Positions 1 to 12,145 of a DNA stretch of 64,000 bases are shown here, in pieces. The DNA is from Ganoderma boninense (taxonomy: Eukaryota; Basidiomycota; Agaricomycetes; Polyporales; Polyporaceae): positions 277,527-341,526 of the forward strand of contig PJEW03000014.1 in the NCBI GenBank assembly GCA_002900995.3. Reading direction: 5' to 3'. The notes under the pieces are model-generated. The model was not told where the DNA came from, made no database searches, and saw only the letters and a program-made list of their open reading frames with translations. How positions within the stretch are numbered: the stretch's first letter is position 1; each line of letters begins with the position of its first letter. Both the position numbers and the translations under genes were made by a program.

Positions 1-410
1 CGCATGCACTACATCTCTCTATAATATTATATCGCGCACGATACGCCCATACAATCCATAGTCGTATCCTACCATTGATTGTAGGATCCTGCCGGACATA
101 GCCGGAGCCTGCGAATCATTCCAGCCCCCTGTACGGTTGCGTAGCACCCTGCATCGCTTTGCAGTTACGTTGCGCTTTTGCTGATGTTCGACTCCGAGTG
201 CTGCTCACCTCAGAACCTCCCATCCACGACGTCGGAGCTGCGCCCTATGCCCAGACTTTCTGCCTCAACTTTTTTCAGATCGACGTTAGGGTCGGAGTCC
301 ACAGGCCCTGACGGACATGTGCGTTGCCCGGGCCCCCGCAGTGCGTGCAGACCGAGCGTCGGGTATATCAGGATTGGGGGTGCTCGTCTTTTCCCTCCCC
401 CGCCCCTCCG

Positions 411-417
411 CTATATT
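411..417 (+). promoter_or_regulatory. TATA-like box for the HECT-like gene
   Basis: CTATATTT lies about 95 bp upstream of the proposed start codon at 511, in a pyrimidine-rich stretch typical of fungal promoters. Positional inference only. Confidence 0.3.
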
Positions 418-510
418 TACCCCTCCACCGACGTTCTACTCCTTCTCTCACATATTCATCGGGTTTCTTCAAGCCTTTCTGTTTCAAAACGTTGTAAGAT
501 AGTCCATAGA

Positions 511-3500
511 ATGCCGGACGACCACCTCCCTTGTCGGTTGTGCGGGTGCACAGACTTTATAGAGTATGCGGTAAGCCTTCTCCTCCCCTCAATGACAACA
601 ATCGGGCACAATTCATCGATCAACCCTCTAGGGAGGTGAAGCGCCATGCGCCTGTAATCACCAGGAAGAGGACCATGGCCCTGCTCCCACATCGGTGCAA
701 TCTCTGGCACATCGTTCCTGTCCTGCACGCGAACATAGCATGTTTACACTAGTTGTTAGGAACAGACCAGCCGCTGAACCAGCTACGCCAAAAGGACGCA
801 ATGTCAAGCTTGGCTTGACACTTGGCTGGTACTATATATGTAGCTCGTAATGCCTGTTCATGACATTACCCCCCTTCCAAGGCACGTGTCCTCACGTGAA
901 ACTAGTATACTAGTGGCCCCAAGGGTTAGACACCCACTTCAGGACGGTCCAGAGCCTTGACAGTCTTTGACCAGTTCGGAAGGACCCCTATCCTGCTCTT
1001 TGTCTCTATTTGTCACAGCCAAGCATGCATGTGACCTTGTGACATCCCAAGTCACATCACAGCCTATGACAAATCTAGACAACAAAGATTCTGCCAGAAG
1101 GGGAGTCGAACCGTCGACTGCTGGAAGCTTGACATTATGTTAGGAACAGACCAGCCGCTGAACCAGCTACGCCAAAAGGACGCAATGTCAAGCTTGGCTT
1201 GACACTTGGCTGGTACTATATATGTAGCTCGTAATGCCTGTTCATGACACCAGTGAGTCCTATCACTGCGACAGTCCTATATGCATATTTATATCCGTCA
1301 TACCGCAGGCCAATGAGCATCAAAATAACCCCCAAGGACTGTGCACTTGTGGTGCGGCGTACTTCCTACACCACCGAGTCGATATGGCAAGCAATTCAAC
1401 ACCTTCGCCCATCCAGCCGAGGAGTCTTCCAAGCCTATCGAGCGGCGGCCGGCCTCATACCGCTCCATCTGCTCTCACCATTTCATCCCCATCTGCACCG
1501 TCACCAAACCCCAGCTCTTCTACCGTTTCTATCATCGCGGCTGCGGCTACCAACCCAGCTCTTTCTCACCATGTTAACCACAATCAAGTCATCCAGCCCT
1601 GGGTCGCTCCTCAGTCAGTGCCCCCATCGTCTCAGTCGTATAGACAGGAGGTTGCTCCAAGTCGCTACCCTGCCTCATCCTCTCGAGTTGCCAGTTTCCC
1701 TCTCCCATCCACATTCCTTCCACCACCATCTCAGCCCAGGCGTCGCAGAGGCAATGGTGATGGTGGTGCCTACCGCTCCCAAAGCGTCTCTGCCAGTTTC
1801 TCTCCATCAAGCTCAGCAGATCGGAGCTGCAGTACCAAGGACAGCATGACCAAGTGCTTTAGTTTCGTCGTTTGCATTCTCACTGAGAATGTAAGTGTTC
1901 AGCTTACTTTTATTCAACACTCTAGTTCGCTGCTGAAATTTTTATATTTATTGTAGCTTTCAATAATACAAAAGCAATCAACTCCCACAAGCAAATACTA
2001 TAAATTCCAGTATATGCGAGCGCCGGAGACATCAGATGATGCCAACTCCTTCATTTCTCGATTCTATGCTCTCAACTTGGCGTTCAATTTTGACGTCACT
2101 GCTAAAGAGTCTACAAAGCTTTCACCCTTACTTGTCGTAGCTCTTGAAGACCATATGATGGGGCACGATCTGCAGCTTAGAGCGATCGAGGGTCATGAAC
2201 CCCGAGCTATTAACAAGACGGTTCCTATAGATGGATGGCAGTTCCTATACAACAAGAGCGTTGGCTGTAGGAACCTATTCGGTGGCACAGAGTGGCATAT
2301 CATGACCCGTCCAAACGTTCACGAGTGTACTGTCAAGGACATGGTCAGGTCTGGCGAGAAGATCCCCCAATTCAACCCTCCACTGGCTGGAAAATTTCTG
2401 ATAATGATTTGTAAGTTCTATGGGCAACTCCAGCTTTGAAAATAGTGCTTACAACTCACCTTCCTTTGCCAGCCCCCACTCATCATATTCTTGTAGGACC
2501 TCTGCCTTCTGCACCTCACAATATACTGCACACTTGCATTGGTCTTCGTACCTGGCCACCTGCTGCTGTTAAGCAAGGGTCCTCTGGTTCTGTTGACTGC
2601 ATGCCAGAGTGTGAAGAGAATACAGAGATTGAGGTTGGTAGCAGTGGTATCTATTGACATTCAGATTATTCATAAGTTGTTTATACAGGAAATAGGGAAT
2701 GAAGGCTCTGAAGCTCCATCTATTCAAGGGCCTTTATACCAGGAGTCTTGGCCCTCTCCCCTTGATCCTTGGTCTGATCCAGGCCCAAGCTCTGCAGTTG
2801 TGCCACACACTCAGTCCTCGGTTGCTGATGCCACCTCTCCTTTCCAACCCTTCTTTACTCCTGGGGTCCAACTCTCCTATGCTGAGTCCAACTCAAGGCA
2901 ACTATTGCAGCCAGGTTTCCTTTCAGACAACTCGTCGAGCCTCTCGCGTGCAGGCCCTGAAGACCACTCGTGTCCCGCTGACCGCACGCATCCCGCCAAT
3001 TCGTCGGATCCCTCCCTTGTTGGTCCATATTCTGGAGACCTCACCGGAGATGTGGATATGTCTCCGAGTCCAAGTCCGACATCGAGTGCAGCAACTACAC
3101 CTACCATTATAGTCACTCCCCCGGGCCAAGGATTCTTTAGTCCAGGGCCACCGCTACGCCAATCAACTCCTGTCCATTCAGGCACTCCAACAGAACCAGC
3201 ATCTACCCCTCCACCAGCGGTACCAATGCAAAGCTCTGGACGATCTCGTATGCCTGGAGCTGTCGTTCAAAGAATGAGGCCAGCTGGTAGACGTCAGCAG
3301 CCACTGAATATTCTGCCCACAACCCCAACTCCATCGGGAAGTACACTCTCTAGGCAGAGATTGTCGTCTTCATTTCCACATCTAGGTGCCTCCACAACTC
3401 TGTCATCCTCAACGTCATCCTTGTCCAAGCCTCCGACTCTTGCCCATATCCTGGAATATCTCGAGAACTCTGCCTCGGTATCCTCAATTTGGCGCGCAGG

Positions 3501-5221
3501 GATTGTCCAATACTACCTCATGACTGATGAGCAGAATCAACTGCAGCTGGTAGCTCCTACAGTTGAGCTTGGTGGGGGGGCATTTTGGAATATGATGCTC
3601 AGACTGGTCTCTGATCCTGCCAACTATACACCCTACATTGACATTGAAGAAGACATCTCTGTCTCCAACTTCACCTTAGAGGCCTTTGGGATGAGCTATC
3701 CAACAGTCACTATGTGAGAAATCTTTTCACTTCTAATTTTCCCTCCTAACTATATTTATATTTATCAGTGGAGAAGGTGTAGGACCTGGTCCTGCAAGGG
3801 CTGTCTTTGCCAATGCCTTGCATCACATGGTCAACATGGTCAACTTTTTTACTCCCACAGAGGACGGCTTCTACACCCCCCTCATTCCTTCTGTTCCCCT
3901 CACAGAGCAACATCAGCAGGTTTTTGGTGCTTGTGGCTATATGATGCGTCAAGCTCTCATTTGGGATTACACAATTCTCCCCCTGTCTCCTCTGGTCCTG
4001 GCGTACCTTCTTGGTGGACTATCCTCTGCTACAAAACCTCTCTTTGTACACAGTGTCACTCCAGAAGCAGCAAGACGTTTAGCAACATGGCCACCACCCC
4101 GCAGCAATACAAGCAATGAGTTGGAGGTTCAGTGGGGAAAAGATCCTATGAACTTCATTGTAGATGCCCTACCCAACACTCAGGTAAGTTGGAATTGATG
4201 GATTGTGAATCACTACTCTCCAGGCTAATAAAAGTCTATATGCTTTTAGCCTGCACACATTAGGAACCTATCTGATGAAGCAGTGGCAGAGTTAACACCA
4301 GAGATTTCTGTGGCTCTGCTCTTTAGATGCAGCAAGGCAGCTCTAGAAGGTGCCCAGGGAAGGGCAATATTTGGTGCAATGAGAGACACCTTCAACAGGG
4401 ACATGGGTGAATCTCTAGATCACATAGAGTTCTGCAAGGCATGTTTAATCTTTGTGTTTTGGTCATTAATAGTTGCTAAGCTATAACTATTAGACTTTCC
4501 AAGGAAAATCTGCTGACCAAGTCATAGCAGGGCTCTGTGCAGCAAGGCAGCTAGTGGATAGCACACCCCTCATTCCACTCCTAGCACCGAAGTGTCGGGT
4601 TCACAGGCTTGACCACGGCTATCGTAGGGACATGGACTATCGAGACTTGATGAAGAGGTGGATGGAGCACTTCCGGAGATATCTAGTTGGACAAGGTCAT
4701 CCCAACCATGAGATGTTCAGGGAGCATCTAGAAGCCCAGGAGGCCAAGACTCCTTCGGACTCAGAGCTCAATAGCTTCCGTGGACGACTCTTTCTCAAGG
4801 CGATATCAGACTCAGAGTATTTACCCTGTTCTGGAGCTGCAGACTGTGATGCCTATCTTGAGGTAGAGTGCTCTTCTAGTCCTGATTCACTAATATTCTG
4901 ACCCACCTTTAGATTATCTTTGTGTGCACTTTTCGCTGTGGTGGAGGTGGAGCACCACCAGAGCCAACTCTTCAATCCAACATGGCAGAAAGAACTGTAA
5001 GGCCATACTGCAACTGCAGTTATTTACTTACTAAGTCTCACAATGTTTTGTTTTAGGGAATTGCTTTCAGAACCTGCTTTACTACTATGGAAGTCCTCCT
5101 CAATGACAAGGTCCAGGAGATGGTTCAACAGCCTCCTCCAGAAGATCAAGCTATTGTGACAGACTTTGATGTCTACATTCACCAGAACCTGATTTCTGCA
5201 ATGGACTACAACGTCCTTTAG
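511..5221 (+). CDS. HECT-domain-like E3 ubiquitin ligase, Cys-rich N-terminus
   Basis: Modelled exons: 511-570, 1309-1890, 1957-2410, 2473-2633, 2689-3713, 3769-4183, 4250-4438, 4494-4862, 4913-4996, 5057-5221. Together they give an open frame of about 1,167 aa. The start was chosen because exon 1 (PCRLCGCTDF) and exon 2 (GLCTCGAAYF) join in phase to a paired Cys motif, probably metal-binding. A Ser/Pro/Thr-rich linker (about residues 45-200 and 430-720) surrounds a conserved-looking block. The C-terminal ~400 residues follow HECT order: GVGPGPAR, then FFTPTEDGFY, then a C-lobe-like FRTCFTTMEV in which the Cys sits where HECT enzymes form the ubiquitin thioester. Intron 6 (4439-4493) uses a GC donor (AAG|GCATGT). 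All other introns are GT-AG. Intron 1 is long (738 nt) because a TRIM element sits in it. The HECT assignment is by pattern; a substrate cannot be inferred. Confidence 0.6.
754..865 (-). repeat. 3' LTR of the TRIM
   Basis: 112 bp, apparently identical to 1138-1249. It contains a TATATATG run near the middle that could serve as promoter. PPT-like sequence abuts at 866. Confidence 0.75.
1138..1249 (-). repeat. 5' LTR of the TRIM
   Basis: Second copy of the 112-bp LTR. The adjoining internal sequence on the minus strand carries a tRNA T-arm-like stretch (GGTTCGACTCC, complement of about 1098-1108). Confidence 0.7.
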
Positions 5222-5599
5222 CTCCCAGCATGTTCTCCTGTGTAAGTTTCCATGTAGCTGGATCATGGGAGACCAACAGAGGAGACAATTATAATTTCAA
5301 CTCATGAGAACTACCACTTGAGGCACTCCTCCAGTGCACAGGCCAATGATTCACTTGTTGTCTGGGATGGAGCTTCAATTTCCTTCAAGCTTTTCACGTT
5401 TGCGCACTCTTGCTTTGAAGTGCAAATCTGAGAGAGCCTGCACTCTACCAACCAGCAGAAGCCAATGTCAGAGCCTATGGGCCCTTGCGAGCTATGCAAG
5501 GATTTCTCCCTAACACCGAGCTGGGTGGGCCACTTAACGAAGAACTCACCAACTTACATAGTCTTGCCAGCAAGCTGAGAAACCTGGCCATTGAGCTTA
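5222..5599. other. Intergenic, no gene seen
   Basis: 3' flank of the HECT-like gene. Only short ORFs without recognisable motifs on either strand. Confidence 0.5.
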
Positions 5600-6140
5600 A
5601 TGGTCTGAGCGCTGTAAGGGTGCAGGTGCAATGAACTGTAAATACAGACGGACAATCCTCTGCATCCTGACCTCCTCTTTGGGCCCCAGGGACAGGAACT
5701 TGATCCTCCCATCAATCTCACCAGGCCAAAGCAGCGCTGAGTCGAAGATGTCTATCCAGCTTGTTGGCATGGTCACCACCTTGGTGTTCTTCGTGGACTA
5801 GCACCCGTCCAGCTGGTTCAGCACTCCAGCATCGTCCACTGCACCTCCCCACCTGACTTGAACGGCATGAACCGCAGGAGAACCCGCTGAAACCAACCTC
5901 ATCTATGAAGATGATGCTCGGCGCATGCTTGCGCAGCATCACAAACAGCTCGCGCACCATCCACGGGGGTTCGCAGACATATCTCTGCACGAGTTTGGGG
6001 CCAAATGAATGAGCTTGTAGTCGATCTGCACACGTGAGTGAAAAGCACTTGACAGGTTTCACAGGCAGTTTGAGGGCGACGATGACAGCAGCCTGCTCGC
6101 CGTAGGAGAAGAGAGTGGGTTGAGATGGGAGAGATTTCAC
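5600..6140 (-). pseudogene. 26S proteasome ATPase Rpt6-like relic
   Basis: Minus-strand fragments line up with the AAA module of Rpt6 (SUG1). LPVK is followed directly by [16 protein letters not shown], corresponding to the family's 'LVQKYIGEGSRMVREL'. Then come [10 protein letters not shown] (Walker B), EVQWTMLE in another frame, and [11 protein letters not shown] ... [18 protein letters not shown], corresponding to '[22 protein letters not shown]'. The Walker A segment is missing, arginine-finger residues are replaced (ALLWPGE for ALLRPGR) and the frame shifts at least once. A decayed partial copy of a housekeeping gene; the functional locus must be elsewhere. Confidence 0.7.
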
Positions 6141-6640
6141 GACGCTAATACGCTAATACGATCCTATGCCAGCCTAGTACGCAACCCCCTCGCGACTGAA
6201 ACGTCACAGGTGAGCTTACTCCGTAAATGCTCTTATGCAGGACCGTGCTGATCTCTCCTGACTCTACCTGTCCGGTGTCCTGGCTGCTGCGTGCGTTTGC
6301 AGTTTCAGTTTCATCCCGCAGGGTGGGGCTTTACTCACCGGCGTGGCAAAGAGAGACGAAAGATGAAGAGCAGGACGGGAACGGTGGCGCGCGTGGGGTC
6401 GAGCGTCGAGGACAGCAGCCAGAGACGGGCTGCTTGTGACGAGGAAGACGCACAGTCAGGTGGTGAGGAGGAGTGTGTTGGGTGAACTCGAGGTACTGTC
6501 CAGCTACGCAGATGAGGTCAATACAGATAAAGGCGTGGACAAGTATGTATGTGCAGACAGAAGGTGTTGGCGCGGCAGTCGTTGGCGACGAGATGAGACA
6601 GACGCAGCAGCAGCTGCGGCGTGCGGCGTGAATGTCGAGA
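6141..6640. other. Intergenic, no gene seen
   Basis: Moderately GC-rich sequence; no convincing coding frame or repeat. Confidence 0.4.
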
Positions 6641-6885
6641 ATCACGTTGTCTGCCGGTGTGGGAGGGAGTCAAATATCATCACGTCGGGCTTTATTATCA
6701 GCGCGGGGAGAATGGGATGGGCGCAGAGGCATCGTCGACGGACTAGAAGGTCACCGATGACCCTGGAGAGGGTGAAGACCGCATGCACTGTGCGGCGTTT
6801 TTGCTCAAACCGTTGACAGACGGACCGTGCCAGCGCCCCGCCGCCGTTTCCGGAATCCACGAGCCCACTAAATAACTGGGTGAGT
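6640..6885 (-). repeat. Segment duplicated (diverged) at 14.95-15.20 kb
   Basis: The minus strand here resembles the plus strand of 14950-15200. Shared blocks include an RFEQ-type codon run, IGDL, a GACGCCTCTGCGCCC-like stretch and a KPDV stretch ending near CACGCCGC. Both look like decayed coding sequence of the same unidentified gene. Confidence 0.45.
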
Positions 6886-7364
6886 GTGGGCTAGAATGGA
6901 GTGAAAGGGGGGATGCAGTGAACCGTAAATACAGGCATACACTCGCGTACCTGTGATGAAATAGGGAAAGACCCAGCACGGTGGGAGGCTACTGGGCTGA
7001 CGAAGCCACCTTGCGTGGTGACGCGTGAGAGGGGCCACGACTTGGGAATCTTGGACTAGGCATCGCCCGCGGTGCGCGGCGTACGCTTTACGAGGGGAGA
7101 GGTGGCGTGCATCATGATGTGGGTGGGGTGGAGGAGAGGAATGAGACGAATGACGAGGAGGATGTACTGTGGGGTGGTGAGGGGAGGAGCGTGCTGGACG
7201 AGTTCTAGGCGATGTCAAATGACGCTGATGAGGTCGACAGGGATATGGAGATGCATAGGTATGTGGCGACAGAAGGTGTTGGCGGGGCGGTCATTAATAT
7301 TGGCGACGAGGGGGGGTGAAGTTGAGCAAACGAAAACGTACGGGTAGCGGCATGATGTTATACT

Positions 7365-7703
7365 GCGCTTGTGGAGGAGTTGGCGAGGGGAATGACGGAC
7401 AATACCCGCTCGTCTTGTCCGTTCTTCGTCGTCTTCACCTTCACGAGGCATGCCTGTGTGCTGGACGGACACTGCAGTCCCGATCGGCCAACAAAGTTAG
7501 CATCTGCATCCCTAGAAACGAGGACACACCTGATCCTCCGCTGTGAGGTCCTTGTTCTATGTCAAGTTCTCGCACAGGTTGAAGGAGCGTGCGTAACACG
7601 TGGTGGACGGAGGGAGGCTGACGTTGCAGTCAATGGCTTCTGGTCGTCCTGTGCGCGACGAGCACGGAGAGGAGGGCGAGGAGGGTGAGGACAACGCGTT
7701 CAT
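7365..7703 (-). pseudogene. ATG27-like relic, copy 1
   Basis: Homologous to the better-preserved copy at 18.2 kb. A leucine-rich signal-peptide stretch with AQDDQKP is followed by SLPPST, SFNLCENL, then (after an intron-like gap) LQCPSSTQACLVK and NGQDERVLSVIPLA. About 30 residues are deleted after the signal peptide, the frame shifts there, and a stop follows NLCENLT. ATG27 is a type I membrane protein of autophagosome biogenesis with a mannose-6-phosphate-receptor-like lumenal domain. This copy cannot encode it. Confidence 0.6.
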
Positions 7704-8417
7704 CAGGGTGTGTGGGGATTGGCCGGGTGGTGAGTAGACAGATTATATAATACGGGCGTTTGTCTGCCAGACGCGCGATTATGCCCGTCCTGGCCAAAAC
7801 TCCTAGCGTTCCTCCCAGATCTCCCACCTCGTTCGTCCCTCCTCGCCCTCCTCCTCGTCCTCGCCCTCCTCGCTTTCCTTGCCCTCCTCGTCGTCCTCCC
7901 CTTCCTGTTACGCTGGATGAGGCGGGGTCGACCGCCGCAGGTAACGCAGCCTCAACTTCTGCCTTTCGTCCCCTGCACCCTGGTTCTTCGGCAGTTTGGT
8001 GCGACGCACCCGTGACCTTGCGCGGATCCGTCCACAGAAGTTGACAGCGGCACACAAGGTGAGTCTCGCTTCTTGAGAGCGCCCCACAATGCAAGCCTCG
8101 TTTCTTTTCTCACTCTCTCCGATGCCTGAAAGTCGTTCCGTGGAGCCGTGCCGAGGGAGGCCGAGACGCAACCTTTTGCAGCGCCTGAAGCAAACAAAGG
8201 TGCGCCCAGAAACAGCAGGTCCGACAAGCTATTGTCTTATGTCAGCGTACAGCACATCGTTTCCTCCTTCACACCACCTAGACACCTTCCCCCTCAACAC
8301 CACCTTCCCCCGCGATACCACCTTCGTCCGTCCGCACCACCACCTTATCTTCGCCCTTGGCACCACGCTCGCCTTCATCACCACCACCTCTTGTGACCCC
8401 CCGCGCCAATAGTTTCA
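7704..8417. other. Intergenic with CT/CG-rich low-complexity tract
   Basis: 7840-7905 is built from repeated CCTCGTCCTCG/CCTCCTCG units. A TATATAAT run lies at about 7744. The ORFs here are Pro/Arg-rich by composition only. Confidence 0.4.
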
Positions 8418-9820
8418 ATGCATGGTACAACGACAGTTCGGGCTATGCTCAACATTGAGCTGCACCACTTTGAGATCACGTTCAACAAGCCGTATCAAGA
8501 CATCGTGGCTGCCGATGTCCTGCAAGGGGCTGGGGATTTCATCGCGAGATACAGTGCGCAAGGAGGATACCGTCAGATGTTTCCCCTGAACGTGGCGAGC
8601 ACACTTATGCTTCGTCACTTGAGAAAGGTGCGCAAATTAGTTTTGATCCCCCTTTCCTGTGCTTATGATCCATAGGAGGATGCCTTTGCTGTCAGTCCGG
8701 AGATTGAACCCGGTTTGCCCCTCTCGGAACCAAGCCCTGGCCCCTACAGCCTTTTGGCCACCGACTGGTATAGATCGACAGGCTACAGCCTCCCTTCGGA
8801 GGCTGTTGATGACGACGCCCTCCTTGCATCTGTTTCCCCAACACCGGACTCCACCACAGTCCGATGGTATATTATAGTGAGAGGTACGTCCAACCAGTCT
8901 GACCCTGCCAGCAAGTTGTCGCCTAAACGTCACCCTGGAAGTGCCGCTCAACCCGAGCGAAGCCTTTGGAGTCAAAGGGCTCCGGGGTTCCGTCACCATC
9001 CTCAGGAGTGCGTGAATTTTCAGCCTCTGTCTCTTTCCCAGCCAACCCCTGATAATCTCTCCATCAGGCCGCACGGGATACCTCAAACAGGTGGCGAAGG
9101 ACCTCGAGAACAGGGGCCGTGCGGGGCTACCGTCGCCGTCTGTTATATCAAAGAAACCATCAAAACTCCCCACTTCGCAACGGGAAAAAACGCCAATTAC
9201 CACCGGCATGTGTCCCGGGTACGACTACGGGTCTAGCCCTATCACAGTCATACCCATCTTTGCGGAGGCCTACAACCAGCTCGCCCGCCCTAGCTCTGTC
9301 CAGCTTGAGAGAGGAACACGTCAAGGCGGCTTCGACATCTTTCATGCCCTCAGCCGCCTCACCGTCGCCGTCAACCAGCATTTCGATGATGAACACAAAT
9401 TTAACGAAGGCGTATTCGATGCCCTTAAAGTCCTCCTTAACTTCAATGAGCTCGACCTCGTCTCGCACTTCGAGATCCACGCCCTCGATGGTAGCCTAGC
9501 GACTGAGATCGACTGGCTGGGGTTTTGCCAAACCATTCAGGGACACTTATGCCTCGCCTTTAGCGGAGAGGGCAAGGAGGACTATGGCAGTGGGGGCGAC
9601 TCCATCCTCCAGAACTTTCTCGCGCTGCAACGCATGCTGGCGTTACGCCCTGTAAGAAAAGCCACACTGCGATCCTTCATTACGCTCGCTGATGCGCGTT
9701 TTACAGGAACTTAAGGCCTACATAGAGTTCACTGCCTGCCCAATTTTGCTCCTGGCGGTAGAGGGGACTCAGGTGCGAGTCTGGGCCATGTACTTCAGCA
9801 CAAGGATCTATGGCTCGGAG

Positions 9821-10404
9821 TAGGGTCCAGGAGTCAGGTCCTCGGACCGCTCAAAGACTGGTCTTTGACCAGGACTGGACTGCAAAAGACTGGACCAAAA
9901 GTCCGGTTTTTTGCAGTCCAGTCCCAGTCATGGTCACAGTCTTTTATAATTGGCCATACAAAAAAACCACTGAGGACTGGTCCTGACCAGTCCTCGACTA
10001 GTCTTTAAATAGCTCAAAAAGCCACTCAGAACCGGTAAATATTGGGCCTACATAGCATTGGAAGGTCTATGTGTTAGCCTCATGTTTGATTATTTGACGG
10101 TATTAATACTTATTATCCAAAAATAAGATGTGTTTGTATATTGTACACTAACTAATGGCAGCTTAGAACCAGTTCTTACTAGCCTTGACTGGTTTGAACC
10201 GGTTCAGGCCGGTTAAGACCAGTTAAGACCGCAAATTGGTCAGGACCGGTCAAGACCGAGGACCGGACCGCGGTCCAGTCCAGTCTTTCAAAGACCGGAA
10301 AATCAGTCCGGTCCTCTGAAATTGAGCCGGTCCTGTCCAGTCACGGTCCTCGGTCCTAAAAATTTTGGCCAAAAGACTGGACTTGACCTGACTCTTGGGC
10401 CCTA
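9821..10404. mobile_element. hAT-type MITE in the kinase-like gene
   Basis: 584 bp without coding capacity. Ends are inverted repeats: TAGGGTCCAGGAGTCAGGTC on the left and, reverse-complemented, TAGGGCCCAAGAGTCAGGTC on the right (18/20). Flanks GCTCGGAG (9813-9820) and GCTCAGAG (10405-10412) are an 8-bp target duplication with one transition, the hAT hallmark. The interior is packed with GGTCC, GACCGG and ACTGG motifs in both orientations. Confidence 0.85.
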
Positions 10405-11060
10405 GCTCAGAGCTCTTCCAAGTCAACCTCAAGACCAGTCAAACTCGCGAGGAACTCCACTCCCTGGCAGTCAAGTTCCAGATCGTTCGGAACACCGTGT
10501 GGAAGCTGTGCCAATTTTACACAAATCTTCACGCCGGCACTGCCCTGCCGACCCTCCCTTTCCTCTTCCCCCAGCCAGTGTCTCTCCTGAAACACCTCAT
10601 CCCTTCACCCCAAGCTGAGGCCATCCGCTGTCTTTCGTCGTTGAATCTCCATCTCATCGACGTTATCGATGAAAGCAAGGCGTCACGCTCCCTCTACAAA
10701 GGTGTCATGCTCAACCATCCAGACATACAGTCGGTCTTCGTCAAGTTCATCGCGGGCGAGTATGGCCTCGCTGCCCACCAGCTCCTTGCTCAGCACACTC
10801 CCCCTCTTGCGCCGCAGCTGTTCTGGTGCGGTGAAGTCGCGGTCGGCCACACCATGATTGTCATGGAGGAGCTGGGCTTTGAGTTCGACCGTGGAAGTCC
10901 CCACCCACGCGAAGGCCAGGGCGATGACGTCGCCATCGTCGAGCGGGACATCGTCCAAGCCGTCAAGACGTTGCACGAGCACAACTTCGTCCACGGCGAT
11001 CTCCGCCCGCCCAACGTAATCATAAGCTATGGGCGTGGATACCTTGTTGACTTCGACATT

Positions 11061-12145
11061 CATCAGTAAAACTGACAATCTCTGAACGTCTGGAAGTACT
11101 GGATAGCCACCCATCCAGACGCTTGGACTTTTTCAGATCCAGACATTAGGCGCCTATCCTTCCGACCTCAACCTCCATCTTCTCGCTCTCCTCTTCCAGT
11201 CTCATGCGCCCTGTTTGCGACCCCCGGTCTCGCTCTATGCCCATCATGGACCATTTTACAAGCCAAATTGCGAACATTTCGAAGCCTCGCGTCCGATCAA
11301 GTCCAGGAGCGGTAGCAGGACAGTGGTGGGCAACTCCAGTTACTGATGCGAATGACGGGGCACTCGGGAGGGGGGCAGGAACAATATCAGTTCCACACAA
11401 AGTGAGGTCGCCGAGTTCTAGGTGAGTCCTAAGGACGCACATTTAGCATTTCCATGCACACAAGAGTGAGACGAGTCTCGGCGAAGGACTCGTTTCAGTG
11501 CTCCTTCGCCCGCGCTGAGTTGCTCTTGTCCTCGTTATCATCCATCTTTCCTGCTTCCATTTTTCCGCCTTCCTGTCACTTATCAAGCATGGTGTTGAGG
11601 CCCTGCAGGGAGGGAGGGCTCGCGAGACCTCATAGCTGTGGCATATCCCCTAATTCTATTTCTCGCTACTCCCCTGCGCTAGCATAGCGATCCTAGAGCG
11701 ATCCTGATAGTTTGTATATTGCATATCCTCCGTATGCACCCTTTATATGGGTTATAATATATGGCATACCTCGCAGTGTTGCGCTAGCTACGCTGGCGGC
11801 CGCACGTTATGTACCACCGGAGAGGCTGAAGGTATATTAGCAAGCTCCTCGCGCAGCCGTGCGCTGAAGCTCTACGACCCCCCAAGTAGCCCGTAGATAT
11901 GTCTAGCATGTTCGAAATTCCCCTGTGTCGCCTGTTATTATCCTTACCCTCGCTCCGCACCTCTGGTCTTCGTAGTCTGAAAGGTCTGAATAATTTCAGA
12001 GGTCTGAACTGGTATGTCGGGCGATCTCTGACCGTGGGTCTGGGGGTTCTGGGCGCTATTTCAAGCTGAAATGTCTGGACATGATCTGAAAAGTCTGGGA
12101 TGGTACTTACTCAGATCATCCAGACCGGTGCAAGTTTTACTGATG
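11061..12145. mobile_element. 1,085-bp TIR element, copy 1
   Basis: Starts CATCAGTAAAACT and ends AGTTTTACTGATG (perfect 13-bp TIR), flanked by TT on both sides (11059-11060, 12146-12147). The sequence is nearly identical to 20410-21494; I see only two transitions (at about 11104 and 12022). No transposase. TCTGAA, GTCTGGA and TCCAGAC motifs are concentrated in the terminal ~150 bp at both ends, as in elements with subterminal transposase-binding repeats. Likely non-autonomous; superfamily not assigned. Confidence 0.85.

Larger units (their letters stand above)
754..1249 (-). mobile_element. TRIM-like miniature LTR retroelement in intron 1
   Basis: Two direct 112-bp repeats (754-865, 1138-1249) start TG and end CA and flank only 272 bp with no coding capacity. 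On the minus strand a purine run (GGAAGGGGGG, complement of about 868-877) sits next to the LTR at 754-865, as a polypurine tract would. This makes the element minus-oriented, with its 5' LTR at 1138-1249. Flanks are CTAGT (749-753) and CCAGT (1250-1254), a 5-bp target duplication with one transition. The PPT and the TCATGAAC-type LTR start resemble the autonomous family-A chromovirus at 40.8 kb, which could supply proteins in trans (inference). Confidence 0.75.

Noticed and set aside
1091..1130. tRNA gene on the minus strand in the TRIM
   Set aside because: Only a T-arm-like stretch (GGTTCGACTCC) is present; there is no matching acceptor, D or anticodon arm before the LTR begins.
6436..8094. 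Several 90-150 codon ORFs on both strands
   Set aside because: They do not match the frames of the ATG27-like relic and are rich in Arg/Ser by composition.
11146..11442. 98-codon ORF repeated in the 1,085-bp elements
   Set aside because: Conserved because the copies are young; composition is not protein-like, and in copy 3 indels break it.
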